NCBI GenBank assembly: GCA_028291545.1
Contig: JAQGHR010000060.1
Location: 1-64,000 of the forward strand
Direction: 5' to 3'
From: Planctomycetota bacterium
GTDB taxonomy: Bacteria; Planctomycetota; Planctomycetia; Isosphaerales; Isosphaeraceae
DNA length: 64,000 nucleotides
Below are positions 44,993 through 53,018 of this stretch, piece by piece. Under the pieces are notes generated by a model. It was not told where the DNA came from, made no database searches, and saw only the letters and a list, made by a program, of their open reading frames with translations. Within the stretch, counting starts at the first letter, position 1. The number at the start of each line of letters is the position of its first letter. The translations under genes were made by a program, and so were the position numbers.

Positions 44993-46507
44993 GTGTCCCT
45001 AGATATGATCAGTATGTACAATACACTTAAAAATCTCTTTACGCGGCGTTCAAGCACTCCCCTGACTCGGCAACAGTTGCAGAGCATCGCGTACGGGGGT
45101 CCGACTGCCACGGGTCTAAACGTCTCCGAGGAGAACGCTCTCACTCTGGCGGCGGTCTATTCGGTTGTCGATGCCTACTCGACCACGTTTGCGGGTCTCG
45201 ATTTCGGCGCGTACGACTCGTCAAGCGGGGTAAGAAAAGAACTCCCGTCGCACTCGATCGCGCAACTCATGCGTCGTCCCAACGAGGACATGAATTGTTT
45301 CAAGTTTAAGCGCGCGATGATCGTCCCCTTGATGACCTCGGGCAACAGCTACACCGAGATTGTTCGCAGGCTGAACGGGAGAGCAGCAGAGCTTCACTTG
45401 CTCCCGTGGCGCAACGTCGAGCCACGATACGACGACAACGGGAGAGTGTGCTACTACCTCCGCAAGGAGGGTCGGACGCTTCCATCCTCCGATGTCATTC
45501 ACCTATCGGGATTGTCCTGGAACGGCTTGATCGGACTCTCTCCGGTACAGGCGGCTCGACAGTCCCTCTCGATCGGGCAAGCCGCCGAAAAGGTCTCTGC
45601 CACGGTTTACCAGAATGGAGCGGTCAAACGAGGCTTCTATAAGACCGACCAAAAGCTAGATGACGACGTGATCGAGCGATTGCAGCGGCAATTCATGGAC
45701 GGCTTCGGCGGTATCGACAATGCCGGAAAGACGCCGATCCTAGAGCAAGGCTTAGACTTCGTCAGCACTCAATTCAGTCCCGAGGACGCTGCCTATATCA
45801 CGTCCAGAGACTTCACCAATCTCGACGTGTGCCGAATCTGGCGTTATCCCGCTAGCATGCTCTGCCTCGGGCAATCGAGCTATAACGCCAACGAGGAAAA
45901 TTACCGCCAGTGGATCCAACAGCCGGTAAGGACGCTCTTGGAGGGGATCGAGGCGGAATTTGAATTCAAGCTTCTCCGTCCCGAGGAACGCGATCATATC
46001 GATTTCGAGTTTGATCTTGATTGCTTGCTCCGTGGGGACGCAAAAGCACGGACAGAGAGCATGAAAAACCTCTTCCTCATGGGCATGTTGACCCCGGATG
46101 AGGGCAGAGCCCGAGAGGGTTTGAATCCCCTCGATATCGAGGGTTCGGACAAGGCTTGGGTTCCGGTAAACATGCGGGTCATGGACGCACCTCAACCGCC
46201 GACGAATCAACCTAATCCAGCGGATCCCATCGGGGGGCAGCCTGGACCGCTTAGCGACGCGCCTAACGCTGCACGAGGCGTTATCCGGGAAAACCTGGCA
46301 CGAGTCCTTAGACGGGCGCACAAGGGCAAGGGAAAGCCGTCCTGGCAGACGGAAATACGCAACCATTGCGGCGAAGTCCTCGGGGCGACGGTCGCTTTGA
46401 TGGGATCACCACACACGATCGAGGCAGTTACCGACCTAATCATCGACCTGGCAGCCAAGGACGAGCTAGAGGACGCGATCGAGCAACTTAACGAGGTAAT
46501 CCAGTGA
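44993..46507 (+). CDS. Portal protein (HK97 family)
   Basis: 504 residues. HSIAQLMRRPNEDMNCFKFK, TSGNSYTEIVR, LSGLSWNGLIGLSPVQAARQ and the crown/stem pattern are those of HK97-type portals, which form the DNA entry ring. GTG directly after the terminase stop; an ATG at 45005 is an alternative. The last 100 residues are extra and partly Pro-rich. Confidence 0.87.
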   Translation: MSLDMISMYNTLKNLFTRRSSTPLTRQQLQSIAYGGPTATGLNVSEENALTLAAVYSVVDAYSTTFAGLDFGAYDSSSGVRKELPSHSIAQLMRRPNEDMNCFKFKRAMIVPLMTSGNSYTEIVRRLNGRAAELHLLPWRNVEPRYDDNGRVCYYLRKEGRTLPSSDVIHLSGLSWNGLIGLSPVQAARQSLSIGQAAEKVSATVYQNGAVKRGFYKTDQKLDDDVIERLQRQFMDGFGGIDNAGKTPILEQGLDFVSTQFSPEDAAYITSRDFTNLDVCRIWRYPASMLCLGQSSYNANEENYRQWIQQPVRTLLEGIEAEFEFKLLRPEERDHIDFEFDLDCLLRGDAKARTESMKNLFLMGMLTPDEGRAREGLNPLDIEGSDKAWVPVNMRVMDAPQPPTNQPNPADPIGGQPGPLSDAPNAARGVIRENLARVLRRAHKGKGKPSWQTEIRNHCGEVLGATVALMGSPHTIEAVTDLIIDLAAKDELEDAIEQLNEVIQ

Positions 46508-47109
46508 GCAAGACCATGGAAAAGCGGTATTTCGAGGTTCGGTCCGACGATGGAAACGCCTCGGTATTGATCGGGCATGCGGCGGTATTCCTCCCGTGCC
46601 TCTCCGAAGACCTCGGGGGATTCGTCGAGAGGATCAATCCTGGCGCGTTCAAGCGGACTCTTGCGGAAAATCCCCTCGTTCATTGTCTTAAGAACCACAA
46701 TACCGACTTGCCGCTAGGGGACACGGGTAACGGCAGCTTGATCTTGAGCGAGGACTCGACCGGTCTAGCGTTCCGTCTGTCACTACCCGAGGGAGTGAGC
46801 TACGCATGTGACCTTAAAGCACTCATGCAGCGTGGCGACAATCTCCGTTGCTCGATCGGCTTCAATGTCGTATCCGAATCGTGGGACGATTCGGGACCAA
46901 TACCGATCCGAACGCTTATCGACCTAAACTTATATGAAATATCAGTGGGTGTAGTTTTTCCCGCTTACAAGGACACGGACGTTGCGTTGCGATCTCTGGC
47001 AGAGGCACGCAAGGCGATCGAGGTAGCGGATCGAGAGCGTCAGAGGCGAATCCGAGAGACAGAGCGGCGGATCGCACATGGCAAAATTCTGAAATGGAAG
47101 CATAGATAA
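46504..47109 (+). CDS. Prohead protease (HK97 family)
   Basis: 201 residues. GHAAVFLPCLSEDLGGFVER, catalytic His in HNTDLPLGDT, catalytic Ser in RCSIGF, and LYEISVGVVFPAYKDT are the family motifs. It matures capsid precursors. GTG overlaps the portal stop. Placed just before the capsid gene as usual. Confidence 0.87.
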   Translation: MSKTMEKRYFEVRSDDGNASVLIGHAAVFLPCLSEDLGGFVERINPGAFKRTLAENPLVHCLKNHNTDLPLGDTGNGSLILSEDSTGLAFRLSLPEGVSYACDLKALMQRGDNLRCSIGFNVVSESWDDSGPIPIRTLIDLNLYEISVGVVFPAYKDTDVALRSLAEARKAIEVADRERQRRIRETERRIAHGKILKWKHR

Positions 47110-47235
47110 GAATGCCGTACGTTGATTCGGCAAGTCGGGGCATGTATCCAATGATACTTACCCTTGCTGTTCGCAAGCCCAAAGGCTAGAGGACCGTAGA
47201 GTTAGGGCAGAGTAATTAAGATCATATAGGTAAAC

Positions 47236-48507
47236 ATGGCAGATATCAGACAGTTGCACGAGCAGAGGAACGCGAATCTTGCTGAATTTGAGAAGCTCAA
47301 CGGCAAAGAGGACTTCTCCGACGGGGACAAGGCTCGTTGTGCGGAACTTGAAAGGTCGATCGAGGGTCTCTCCGATCAGATCAAGCGATCGGAAAAGCTT
47401 GAGTATTACAAGGGTCTAAGCCAGAGGGACGGCGACAAGCTCGCGCCTCGGGTATCGGCGAACGCTGATCTCGTTGCCCACACGGCGAAGCATAACTATA
47501 GCTTGCTCAAAGTTGTTCAGAGGCAGCTTGAGAACCGTCGGCTCGACGGTGTTGAAGCCGAAATGTCGCAAGAACTCGCCTCTCGTTCGGGCAAAGCCCC
47601 ACAAGGCATTTATGTGCCGATGGACAGCGTCCGTACTAACCTGAACACCACGACCGGCACGGGCGGCATTCCGACCGTTACCCAGGCGACGATGATCGAC
47701 ATTCTCCGTGCCAAGCAACTTGGCTCTAGGATCGGCGTCGAGTACATTTCGGGCGCCAAGAATATCTTGAAGTTTCCCCGAGACAATACCGCGTCGTCTC
47801 CCGGATTCAGCGCTGAAGCATCCAAGCAGAGCGATTCGAGCTTGACCCTCGATTCGGTGACTCTGACTCCGCATCAGATCGACGCTTCCGTCACCGCAAC
47901 TCGTCAGTTTATGTACGAGTCGAGCGTTCCGGCAGAGGCTTGGCTGGTCAATAAGCTGACTACGGAACTTGCCGTCAAGATGGACTATTCCTTGTTCTCG
48001 GCGGATGGCACTTCTAACTCGATCACCGGTCTACTCTATAACACCGATATTCCCGCCGGAAATGCCGTCCCGTTCGGTGGTGTGGGTGGAGCGCCGACCT
48101 GGACGAGCATCACCAGCTTTGAGAAGCTTGTTGATATCGGTAATGCCTTGAATGGCGCGCTCAACATGGTGACGACTCCGAAGGGCGTCAGCGCGCTCAA
48201 GAACACTGTCAAGGTCTCTGGATATCCAGAATACTTGATGGGCAGCGATGGCAAGGTCAACGGGTATAACTGCTATTCCTCGAACCAACTGCCGAGCAAC
48301 CTCACGAAGTCTACCGGCACGGCACTTTCCGCCGTTCTGTTCGGGGACTTCTCCCAGGCGGTCTTCGTCGAGTTCAACGAGCTTGACATCCTGGTCGATC
48401 CTTTTACCGCGTCTCCGAACCTCGTCATAAGAGTATACAGGGATTGTGATACTGCGGTCTGGCATGGCGCTAGCTTCAGCCGATCGGTAGATTTAATCGC
48501 TACCTAA
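47236..48507 (+). CDS. Major capsid protein (HK97 fold)
   Basis: 423 residues. N-terminal about 100 residues are helical/charged (delta scaffold), followed by the P and A domains with RIGVEYISGAKNILKFPRD, AEASKQSDSSLTLDSVTLTP and AEAWLVNKLTTELAVKMDYS. Processing by the preceding protease is expected around residues 100-125. Strong hairpin terminator follows at 48539-48570. Confidence 0.88.
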   Translation: MADIRQLHEQRNANLAEFEKLNGKEDFSDGDKARCAELERSIEGLSDQIKRSEKLEYYKGLSQRDGDKLAPRVSANADLVAHTAKHNYSLLKVVQRQLENRRLDGVEAEMSQELASRSGKAPQGIYVPMDSVRTNLNTTTGTGGIPTVTQATMIDILRAKQLGSRIGVEYISGAKNILKFPRDNTASSPGFSAEASKQSDSSLTLDSVTLTPHQIDASVTATRQFMYESSVPAEAWLVNKLTTELAVKMDYSLFSADGTSNSITGLLYNTDIPAGNAVPFGGVGGAPTWTSITSFEKLVDIGNALNGALNMVTTPKGVSALKNTVKVSGYPEYLMGSDGKVNGYNCYSSNQLPSNLTKSTGTALSAVLFGDFSQAVFVEFNELDILVDPFTASPNLVIRVYRDCDTAVWHGASFSRSVDLIAT

Positions 48508-48538
48508 GTTTCGATCACGACAAATCGAGGTCCGGGTC

Positions 48539-48570
48539 GGAGAGGCGACGGAATAATCCGTCGCCTCTCC
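48539..48570 (+). terminator. 14-bp hairpin terminator after capsid
   Basis: Perfect arms GGAGAGGCGACGGA/TCCGTCGCCTCTCC, 4-base loop, followed by TCATTT. Ends the capsid transcript. Confidence 0.75.
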
Positions 48571-48584
48571 TCATTTATACACGT

Positions 48585-49631
48585 ATGGCAACGAACATAT
48601 TAGACAAGCACGCGACCCCCGGAAAGATATTTCTTTCCGGGGGTCTTTAGCTAGGCGACATAGCGGTACTTGAAGCACACTGGGATGATGACTTCCGGGA
48701 TTCGCTGACCGACATATATTGGGGATCCACGAGGGAGTCACTCTGCCGTCAATTGTTCGTCAACTGTCCTCGGTATGCACATATCAAGCACCACACGCTC
48801 TGGGACGATTGGTCAACGGTCAAGTCGGTCAACTGCCTAAACGAAGTCGTGGCATGGCGTACGCGGACGCCTAGAGGCATCGCGGATTGGTCGATCGCTG
48901 CCCGATTCGTCGATATCATCGCACGCGAGCTTCATTACCATCCGTCCGCGTTCCTAGATCACGACCTGGCACACGTCGAGAGGTTCGGGCTGCCGGATCG
49001 CTTCGCCGTACTACAGGGCGATACGCCATTGAATCCCGAGTACCAGAGGGCAGAGCGGCGGATCATGCCTGGGGAGTGGGCTTGGATTGCAGAACAACTC
49101 GAAAGTTCAGGACTCAAAGGCGTGGTTCTCAACTCCCACGACGCTCAATCTCCCCCCGAGAATCCGAACATTATTGATCTCACGGGCAAGACCACGGTCC
49201 CCGAAAGCCTCGAAATCCTCAAGAGAGCGGAACGGTTCTACGGTATCGACTCATGGCTTTCGGTCTATGCCGCTATGTTGCTGCCGGATAGCGCCATTCA
49301 CGTCCGTAGCGTCAATCCGTGGCTGTTTTACAACCGTGTTGTGTACTACCCCACGAAACGCAAGCCGTGGTCTTTCATCACGAAGGGGTTTCCGAGCAAA
49401 TACCCAAGTGAACAACTAGATAAGAACATGACAAACATCAAAATACTCAGGGAATGGATCGTCAATAACCGAGTCCACCAATCGGGAGAGTGGGTCATGG
49501 TCGGCGAACCTCTTGCCCGCAAGCTCATCAAGGATCGAGTGGCGATAGGCGGTCAACCTGACCCGATCGTCGAGACCGAGCAATTCACTCCGATCACGCA
49601 ACGGGCGGTCGTGCCAAGGAAGGGCAAGTGA
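48585..49631 (+). CDS. GT-B glycosyltransferase-like protein with in-frame TAG (possible translational hop)
   Basis: The frame from ATG 48585 encodes 21 residues (MATNILDKHATPGKIFLSGG then Leu), reaches a TAG at 48648-48650 and continues open for 326 codons to 49628. The continuation begins LGDIAVLEAHWDDDF, and the joined text KIFLSGG-LGDIAVLEA is the glycine-rich N-terminal loop of GT-B enzymes such as GT9 (heptosyltransferase-like) proteins. Later blocks GVVLNSHDAQ, TGKTTVPESLEILKRAERFY and GIDSWLSVYAAMLLPDSA support the family. Without the upstream part the only start is a TTG at 48753, losing 34 residues that belong to the fold. A hop from CTT over TAG to CTA would give a 346-residue protein with SGGLGD intact. 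Alternatives: stop readthrough, or a recent 6-base insertion making a pseudogene. Confidence 0.65.
48614..48653 (+). other. Candidate recoding site: hairpin plus CTT-TAG-CTA
   Basis: Perfect 13-bp hairpin (arms 48614-48626 and 48633-48645, 6-base loop) ends on the first base of CTT (48645-48647); TAG and CTA follow. The hairpin lies inside the coding frame and encodes the PGKIFLSGG segment. It looks like a terminator stem but lacks a proper T-run (TTTAG). Confidence 0.55.
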
Positions 49632-50239
49632 GCCTAGCGCTATGTTCGTCGTCCGATATCTCGACGTACTTCCCGCAACTGGCGTCATTGAGCTACCTCG
49701 ATAGCCTGATCACGGTCGCATCGGACATTGTCTATTCCTATTGCAACCGTACCACCCTGATCACGGCTAGCGGAGTCGTCGAGCGAGTAGACGGGTCCAA
49801 GAGTCCGTCTTCGTTGGGGTTCTATGGGATCACTCAATATTATAATAATTCACTTGTGGGTACTCAGGGCAACTTCTTCCTCGTCCTCAAGAACTTCCCG
49901 ATCGTGAGCGTTCAATCGGTCGTGGATGACGCCGGAACCTCGATCACGGATTACGTGATCCTGCATTCCCGAGGCTTGCTCTATAGGCAATACGGTTGGA
50001 ATCCAGGCATAGAAAACTACACGGTCACTTATACGTGTGGCAATGCAGCCGATCGCGTCAAGCATGCGGCAATACTTATGGTTAAGCACTTATACGATGA
50101 CATGCTCCTCGGGACCGGAGGACAGATCAGGACGAGGACCCTGGGAGACTCAAGTATCGAGTATTTCGAGGCTCCGGCTTCTCAACTCCCGATGTATGTG
50201 CAACTGCTTCTCAACCCGTTCCGAAAGATACCCGTATGA
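49628..50239 (+). CDS. Head-tail connector protein (gp6-like)
   Basis: 203 residues. TYFPQLASLSYLDSLITVASDIVYSYCNRT (in parts) and the C-terminal NAADRVKHAAILMVKHLYDD region match head-tail adaptors, which bind under the portal. GTG overlaps the preceding stop. Confidence 0.7.
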   Translation: MSLALCSSSDISTYFPQLASLSYLDSLITVASDIVYSYCNRTTLITASGVVERVDGSKSPSSLGFYGITQYYNNSLVGTQGNFFLVLKNFPIVSVQSVVDDAGTSITDYVILHSRGLLYRQYGWNPGIENYTVTYTCGNAADRVKHAAILMVKHLYDDMLLGTGGQIRTRTLGDSSIEYFEAPASQLPMYVQLLLNPFRKIPV

Positions 50240-50562
50240 GCATGCTATTCCCGAGCGAGTTGACGAGTCAGGTTCACATCGATCGTGAGCAACAGATCAA
50301 GACCGAGAGCGGAGGTATCGCCTCGGTATGGACTCAGGTTGCCACGGCTTGGGTAAGGATTCGTCCCATGTCCGTGGTTGAACAGAAGCGATACAGCGTG
50401 GATAGGACGGTCTACGATCACCACCTATACGCCATGGCGACCACGGATATCCGCAACGGGGATCGTATCAGGTACGGGACGAGGACGTTTGGAGACACGA
50501 GCGTCATGAATGTTGACGAGTTAAACGAGTACCTCAAGATCATCGTTCGGGAGATTGCCTAA
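50236..50562 (+). CDS. Head closure protein
   Basis: 108 residues. WVRIRPMSVVEQKRYSVDRT, YAMATTDIRNGDRIRYGTRT and DELNEYLKIIVREI follow the pattern of SPP1 gp16/HK97-type head closure proteins. Short overlaps on both sides show a coupled operon. Confidence 0.75.
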   Translation: MSMLFPSELTSQVHIDREQQIKTESGGIASVWTQVATAWVRIRPMSVVEQKRYSVDRTVYDHHLYAMATTDIRNGDRIRYGTRTFGDTSVMNVDELNEYLKIIVREIA

Positions 50563-50861
50563 TGGAGAACTTCAACGGGGACGCACTCAAGAGGCAAGTC
50601 AAGCACATGCTCGTTGCGAAGCTCAGAGCGATCGGTGAGGGGGTGGCGGACCTGGCACGGGAGAAGTGTCCGGTACGCACGGGCAAGCTCCGGGACAGCA
50701 TCATCTACGTCGTGAACGAGGACGAGCTAAAGGTAGCGATTGGCGCAACCCATTTTACGGCTCGTTTCGTCGAGCTTGGGACGCACGATCAAGCTCCCGA
50801 GCCTTACTTGCGACCGGCATTGGCAGAGGCAGCTAGCGTACTTCGACAGGAGATGCATTGA
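50562..50861 (+). CDS. HK97 gp10-like tail completion protein
   Basis: 99 residues. REKCPVRTGKLRDSIIYVV and TARFVELGTHDQAPEPYLRP are the hallmark PVRTG and FVE.GT...P.PF/YLRPA motifs. ATG shares a base with the previous TAA. Confidence 0.85.
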   Translation: MENFNGDALKRQVKHMLVAKLRAIGEGVADLAREKCPVRTGKLRDSIIYVVNEDELKVAIGATHFTARFVELGTHDQAPEPYLRPALAEAASVLRQEMH

Positions 50862-51328
50862 GTTTCAGGGTCCACCTATTATCAGCGATTCATGACTATC
50901 TGACAGCCACGCCGGATATCGTCGAGATCATCTCCGATCGGCACTACACGGGGGTTGCGCCACGAGGCACGATCTGCCCCTACGTGATCTTCAATCAGAT
51001 ATCCAGTGTCCCGCAATGGACCTCGGGTCTGGCTTACAACGAGACGGTCATGGTCCAGGTTGACGTGTACGGGATCACGGATATCCAGACGCTAGAAACG
51101 GCGGGGGAGATCAATGAAGTCCTCGGGGATGCGCCTCTAGCGGTGTCCTCGGGACTGATACAGGTAGTCGAGCGGATCGGAGGCGGCTCATTGAGCCACA
51201 ACGAGGTATCAGAGAACGGCGAACGGCTCTGGAGATATCAACTCGATTATAAGATCTGGACTTCGCGGTCAAAGAATCCGATCACGAGTCAGGAAGTGAA
51301 CATATTGTCGGTAAATGGCATTGTATAA
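50858..51328 (+). CDS. Tail terminator-like protein (DUF3168)
   Basis: 156 residues. PRGTICPYVIFNQIS, ETVMVQVDVYGITD and the C-terminal DYKIWTS strand fit the DUF3168 fold that caps the tail tube. TTG start overlaps the stop of the gp10-like gene. Confidence 0.75.
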   Translation: MSFRVHLLSAIHDYLTATPDIVEIISDRHYTGVAPRGTICPYVIFNQISSVPQWTSGLAYNETVMVQVDVYGITDIQTLETAGEINEVLGDAPLAVSSGLIQVVERIGGGSLSHNEVSENGERLWRYQLDYKIWTSRSKNPITSQEVNILSVNGIV

Positions 51329-51340
51329 AAGGGGGTAGAT

Positions 51341-51847
51341 GTGAGTCTCCAATCGGCACAACTTGAGGTCAAGCTAGCTATCCGAGATCAGATCGACGCG
51401 GGGATAACCACGCAATCGAATATTCCGGTCAACATCGACTTCGACGGGACCAACACTTATACGCCGGGTACGACCGCGAATTGCTGCAACAAATCCGCCT
51501 ACTACTCGGGGACTCTGGTAGCCACGACCGTAAGCATCGACCTATCCGCACTTGTGGTCTCGACCGGAGGAGGCGGTTCCGGTTTCAATCACATAAGATC
51601 AATTCTGATTGTGAATATGGAGACCACGGACGGACACAATCTCACGGTAGGCGGGGCTGGGAGCAATCCGCTTTACGAGTTCTTTTCGGCGTCAACGGGT
51701 AAGTCGGTGATCATGGCTAACGGTCGATGGCTTGCGGAAAAGCCCCTGGGGACGATCGGCTTTTTGACCGACACTACCCACAAGATTCTCTTGCTCGACA
51801 GCGGAGCGAATACCGTGCAATACGAGATGTTTGTCATGGGCGACTAA
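51341..51847 (+). CDS. Phage structural hypothetical protein
   Basis: 168 residues, beta-rich with a Gly-rich loop (VVSTGGGGSGFNHI). Resembles small virion beta-sandwich proteins found beside tail genes, but no family is certain. GTG start with GGGGGTAG upstream. Confidence 0.5.
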   Translation: MSLQSAQLEVKLAIRDQIDAGITTQSNIPVNIDFDGTNTYTPGTTANCCNKSAYYSGTLVATTVSIDLSALVVSTGGGGSGFNHIRSILIVNMETTDGHNLTVGGAGSNPLYEFFSASTGKSVIMANGRWLAEKPLGTIGFLTDTTHKILLLDSGANTVQYEMFVMGD

Positions 51848-51901
51848 TTTTCCAAGCACTCTCCCTAGATATATGCAGGGGCATTTATCTAGGGAGGACG
51901 C

Positions 51902-52294
51902 ATGAGTCAAGCCACTCAATTTCACGGGAAGACGGCACAGATCTATATCAACGGAACCGAAATCGGCGCGATCAACTGCCATGTCGATAAGAAGAATGAC
52001 ACTTACGTTAGCTCTACTACCAAGTCCCGAGGCGTACATCAGAAGCGACCGGGCATGGCGGATTCGAGCGGCTCTTTTGAGGTGTTACTGGATAGTGCCG
52101 AGTTGATCGAGGCGGTATTGCTGATCACTCCAGGCGCTATCTTCGCTCTCAAGCAACAGCTTGACGCCGCAGGCACGTATTACCAGGCTGCCTACGTGAT
52201 TTGTGAGAGCATCGCTTATCCGGTTGACTACAATGTCGAGTTGAAGGCGACCGTTAATTTCGCCGGTACGAGCGTATGGTCAGGTAGTCTCTAA
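51902..52294 (+). CDS. Major tail tube protein candidate
   Basis: 130 residues, N-terminal beta strands (AQIYINGTEIGAINC) and VNFAGTSVWSG at the end, position directly before the tail chaperones. GGGAGGACGC precedes the ATG, the best ribosome site in the late region, in line with high expression. Call mainly from position and fold. Confidence 0.65.
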   Translation: MSQATQFHGKTAQIYINGTEIGAINCHVDKKNDTYVSSTTKSRGVHQKRPGMADSSGSFEVLLDSAELIEAVLLITPGAIFALKQQLDAAGTYYQAAYVICESIAYPVDYNVELKATVNFAGTSVWSGSL

Positions 52295-52317
52295 GATCAA
52301 AATAGAAAGTATAATTC

Positions 52318-52794
52318 ATGGATATTGCACAAGCGGCTATGCAGCCGAAGTCGGTCGAGATCAACGGGCGCAAGTATCAGGTCGGACGCTTCACCTTCCG
52401 CGATATCGGTAAGGTTGAGGCGTTTGTCAAAAGTAAGATCCCGAATCCCGTATCCGCCGTACTCGCTATCGAGGGTATCTCCGATGGCGACCGTAGATTT
52501 TTGCTCGAAAACGCACGCAAGGACTTGGTCCACTATCCCCCCGACGTCAATTCTCCCGAGGCTCAGAGAGTGGTCCTCGGGACGATCGAGGGTCACGTCT
52601 TGCTCATGGAAATTGCCCTGACCAAGTATCAGCCTGAATTGAAAACAGAAGATATCAGGGCGATCCATGCGGAGATGATGGCGAGTCAGGAACACGGCAT
52701 GCGCAAGCTTGCGGAGATATTCGCCGTGGCTTATGACGCTGACGAGGACGCCTCCGACCCAAAACGCAAGGACTCACGCAAAAGGCATGCGTGA
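52318..52794 (+). CDS. Tail assembly chaperone G-like protein
   Basis: 158 residues. It sits between tail tube and tape measure genes and carries the slippery heptamer C-CCA-AAA in frame at 52758-52764, 30 bases before its stop. A -1 shift at that place would lead into the next frame and give a 226-residue G-T fusion. Sequence similarity to known chaperones is weak; the recoding signal and gene order carry the call. Confidence 0.72.
   Translation: MDIAQAAMQPKSVEINGRKYQVGRFTFRDIGKVEAFVKSKIPNPVSAVLAIEGISDGDRRFLLENARKDLVHYPPDVNSPEAQRVVLGTIEGHVLLMEIALTKYQPELKTEDIRAIHAEMMASQEHGMRKLAEIFAVAYDADEDASDPKRKDSRKRHA
52758..52764 (+). promoter_or_regulatory. -1 ribosomal frameshift site
   Basis: CCCAAAA read as C CCA AAA in the zero frame (codon starts at 52759 and 52762), the canonical X XXY YYZ type. 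The -1 frame runs ACG CAA GGA ... through the GTG at 52791 into the T-like gene without a stop. Confidence 0.75.
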
Positions 52795-52997
52795 GTCGTA
52801 AGCAGGACTGGATTCCGTTCTTCACGTCGGCGGCTCGACAATTCGGATGGACGCATGACAATATCCTCGATCTGACCCCGAGGATATTGATCTCGTACCT
52901 AGAGCGCCAGCAAGAGGATTACGTCCCGTCAGCGATGACGAGCGATATGAGCGGTCTCATGGATGCGTTCAACGCCAGACGGCAGCTAGAAAACTAG
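52791..52997 (+). CDS. Tail assembly chaperone T-like protein
   Basis: 68 residues if started at the GTG at 52791, which overlaps the G-like stop (GTGA); more likely made as the C-terminal part of a G-T frameshift product. W-rich start (KQDWIPFFTSAARQFGW) and LERQQEDYVPSAM resemble T-type chaperones, which bring the tape measure protein to the tail tube. Its stop is TAG. Confidence 0.7.
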   Translation: MSRKQDWIPFFTSAARQFGWTHDNILDLTPRILISYLERQQEDYVPSAMTSDMSGLMDAFNARRQLEN

Positions 52998-53018
52998 GCG
53001 TTTCCCCTAGATACGTCT

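Noticed and set aside
48616-48646. Simple terminator reading of the hairpin before TAG
   Set aside because: No T-run (TTTAG), it lies inside a conserved coding segment, and a separate good terminator is already present at 48539-48570; kept instead as a recoding candidate.
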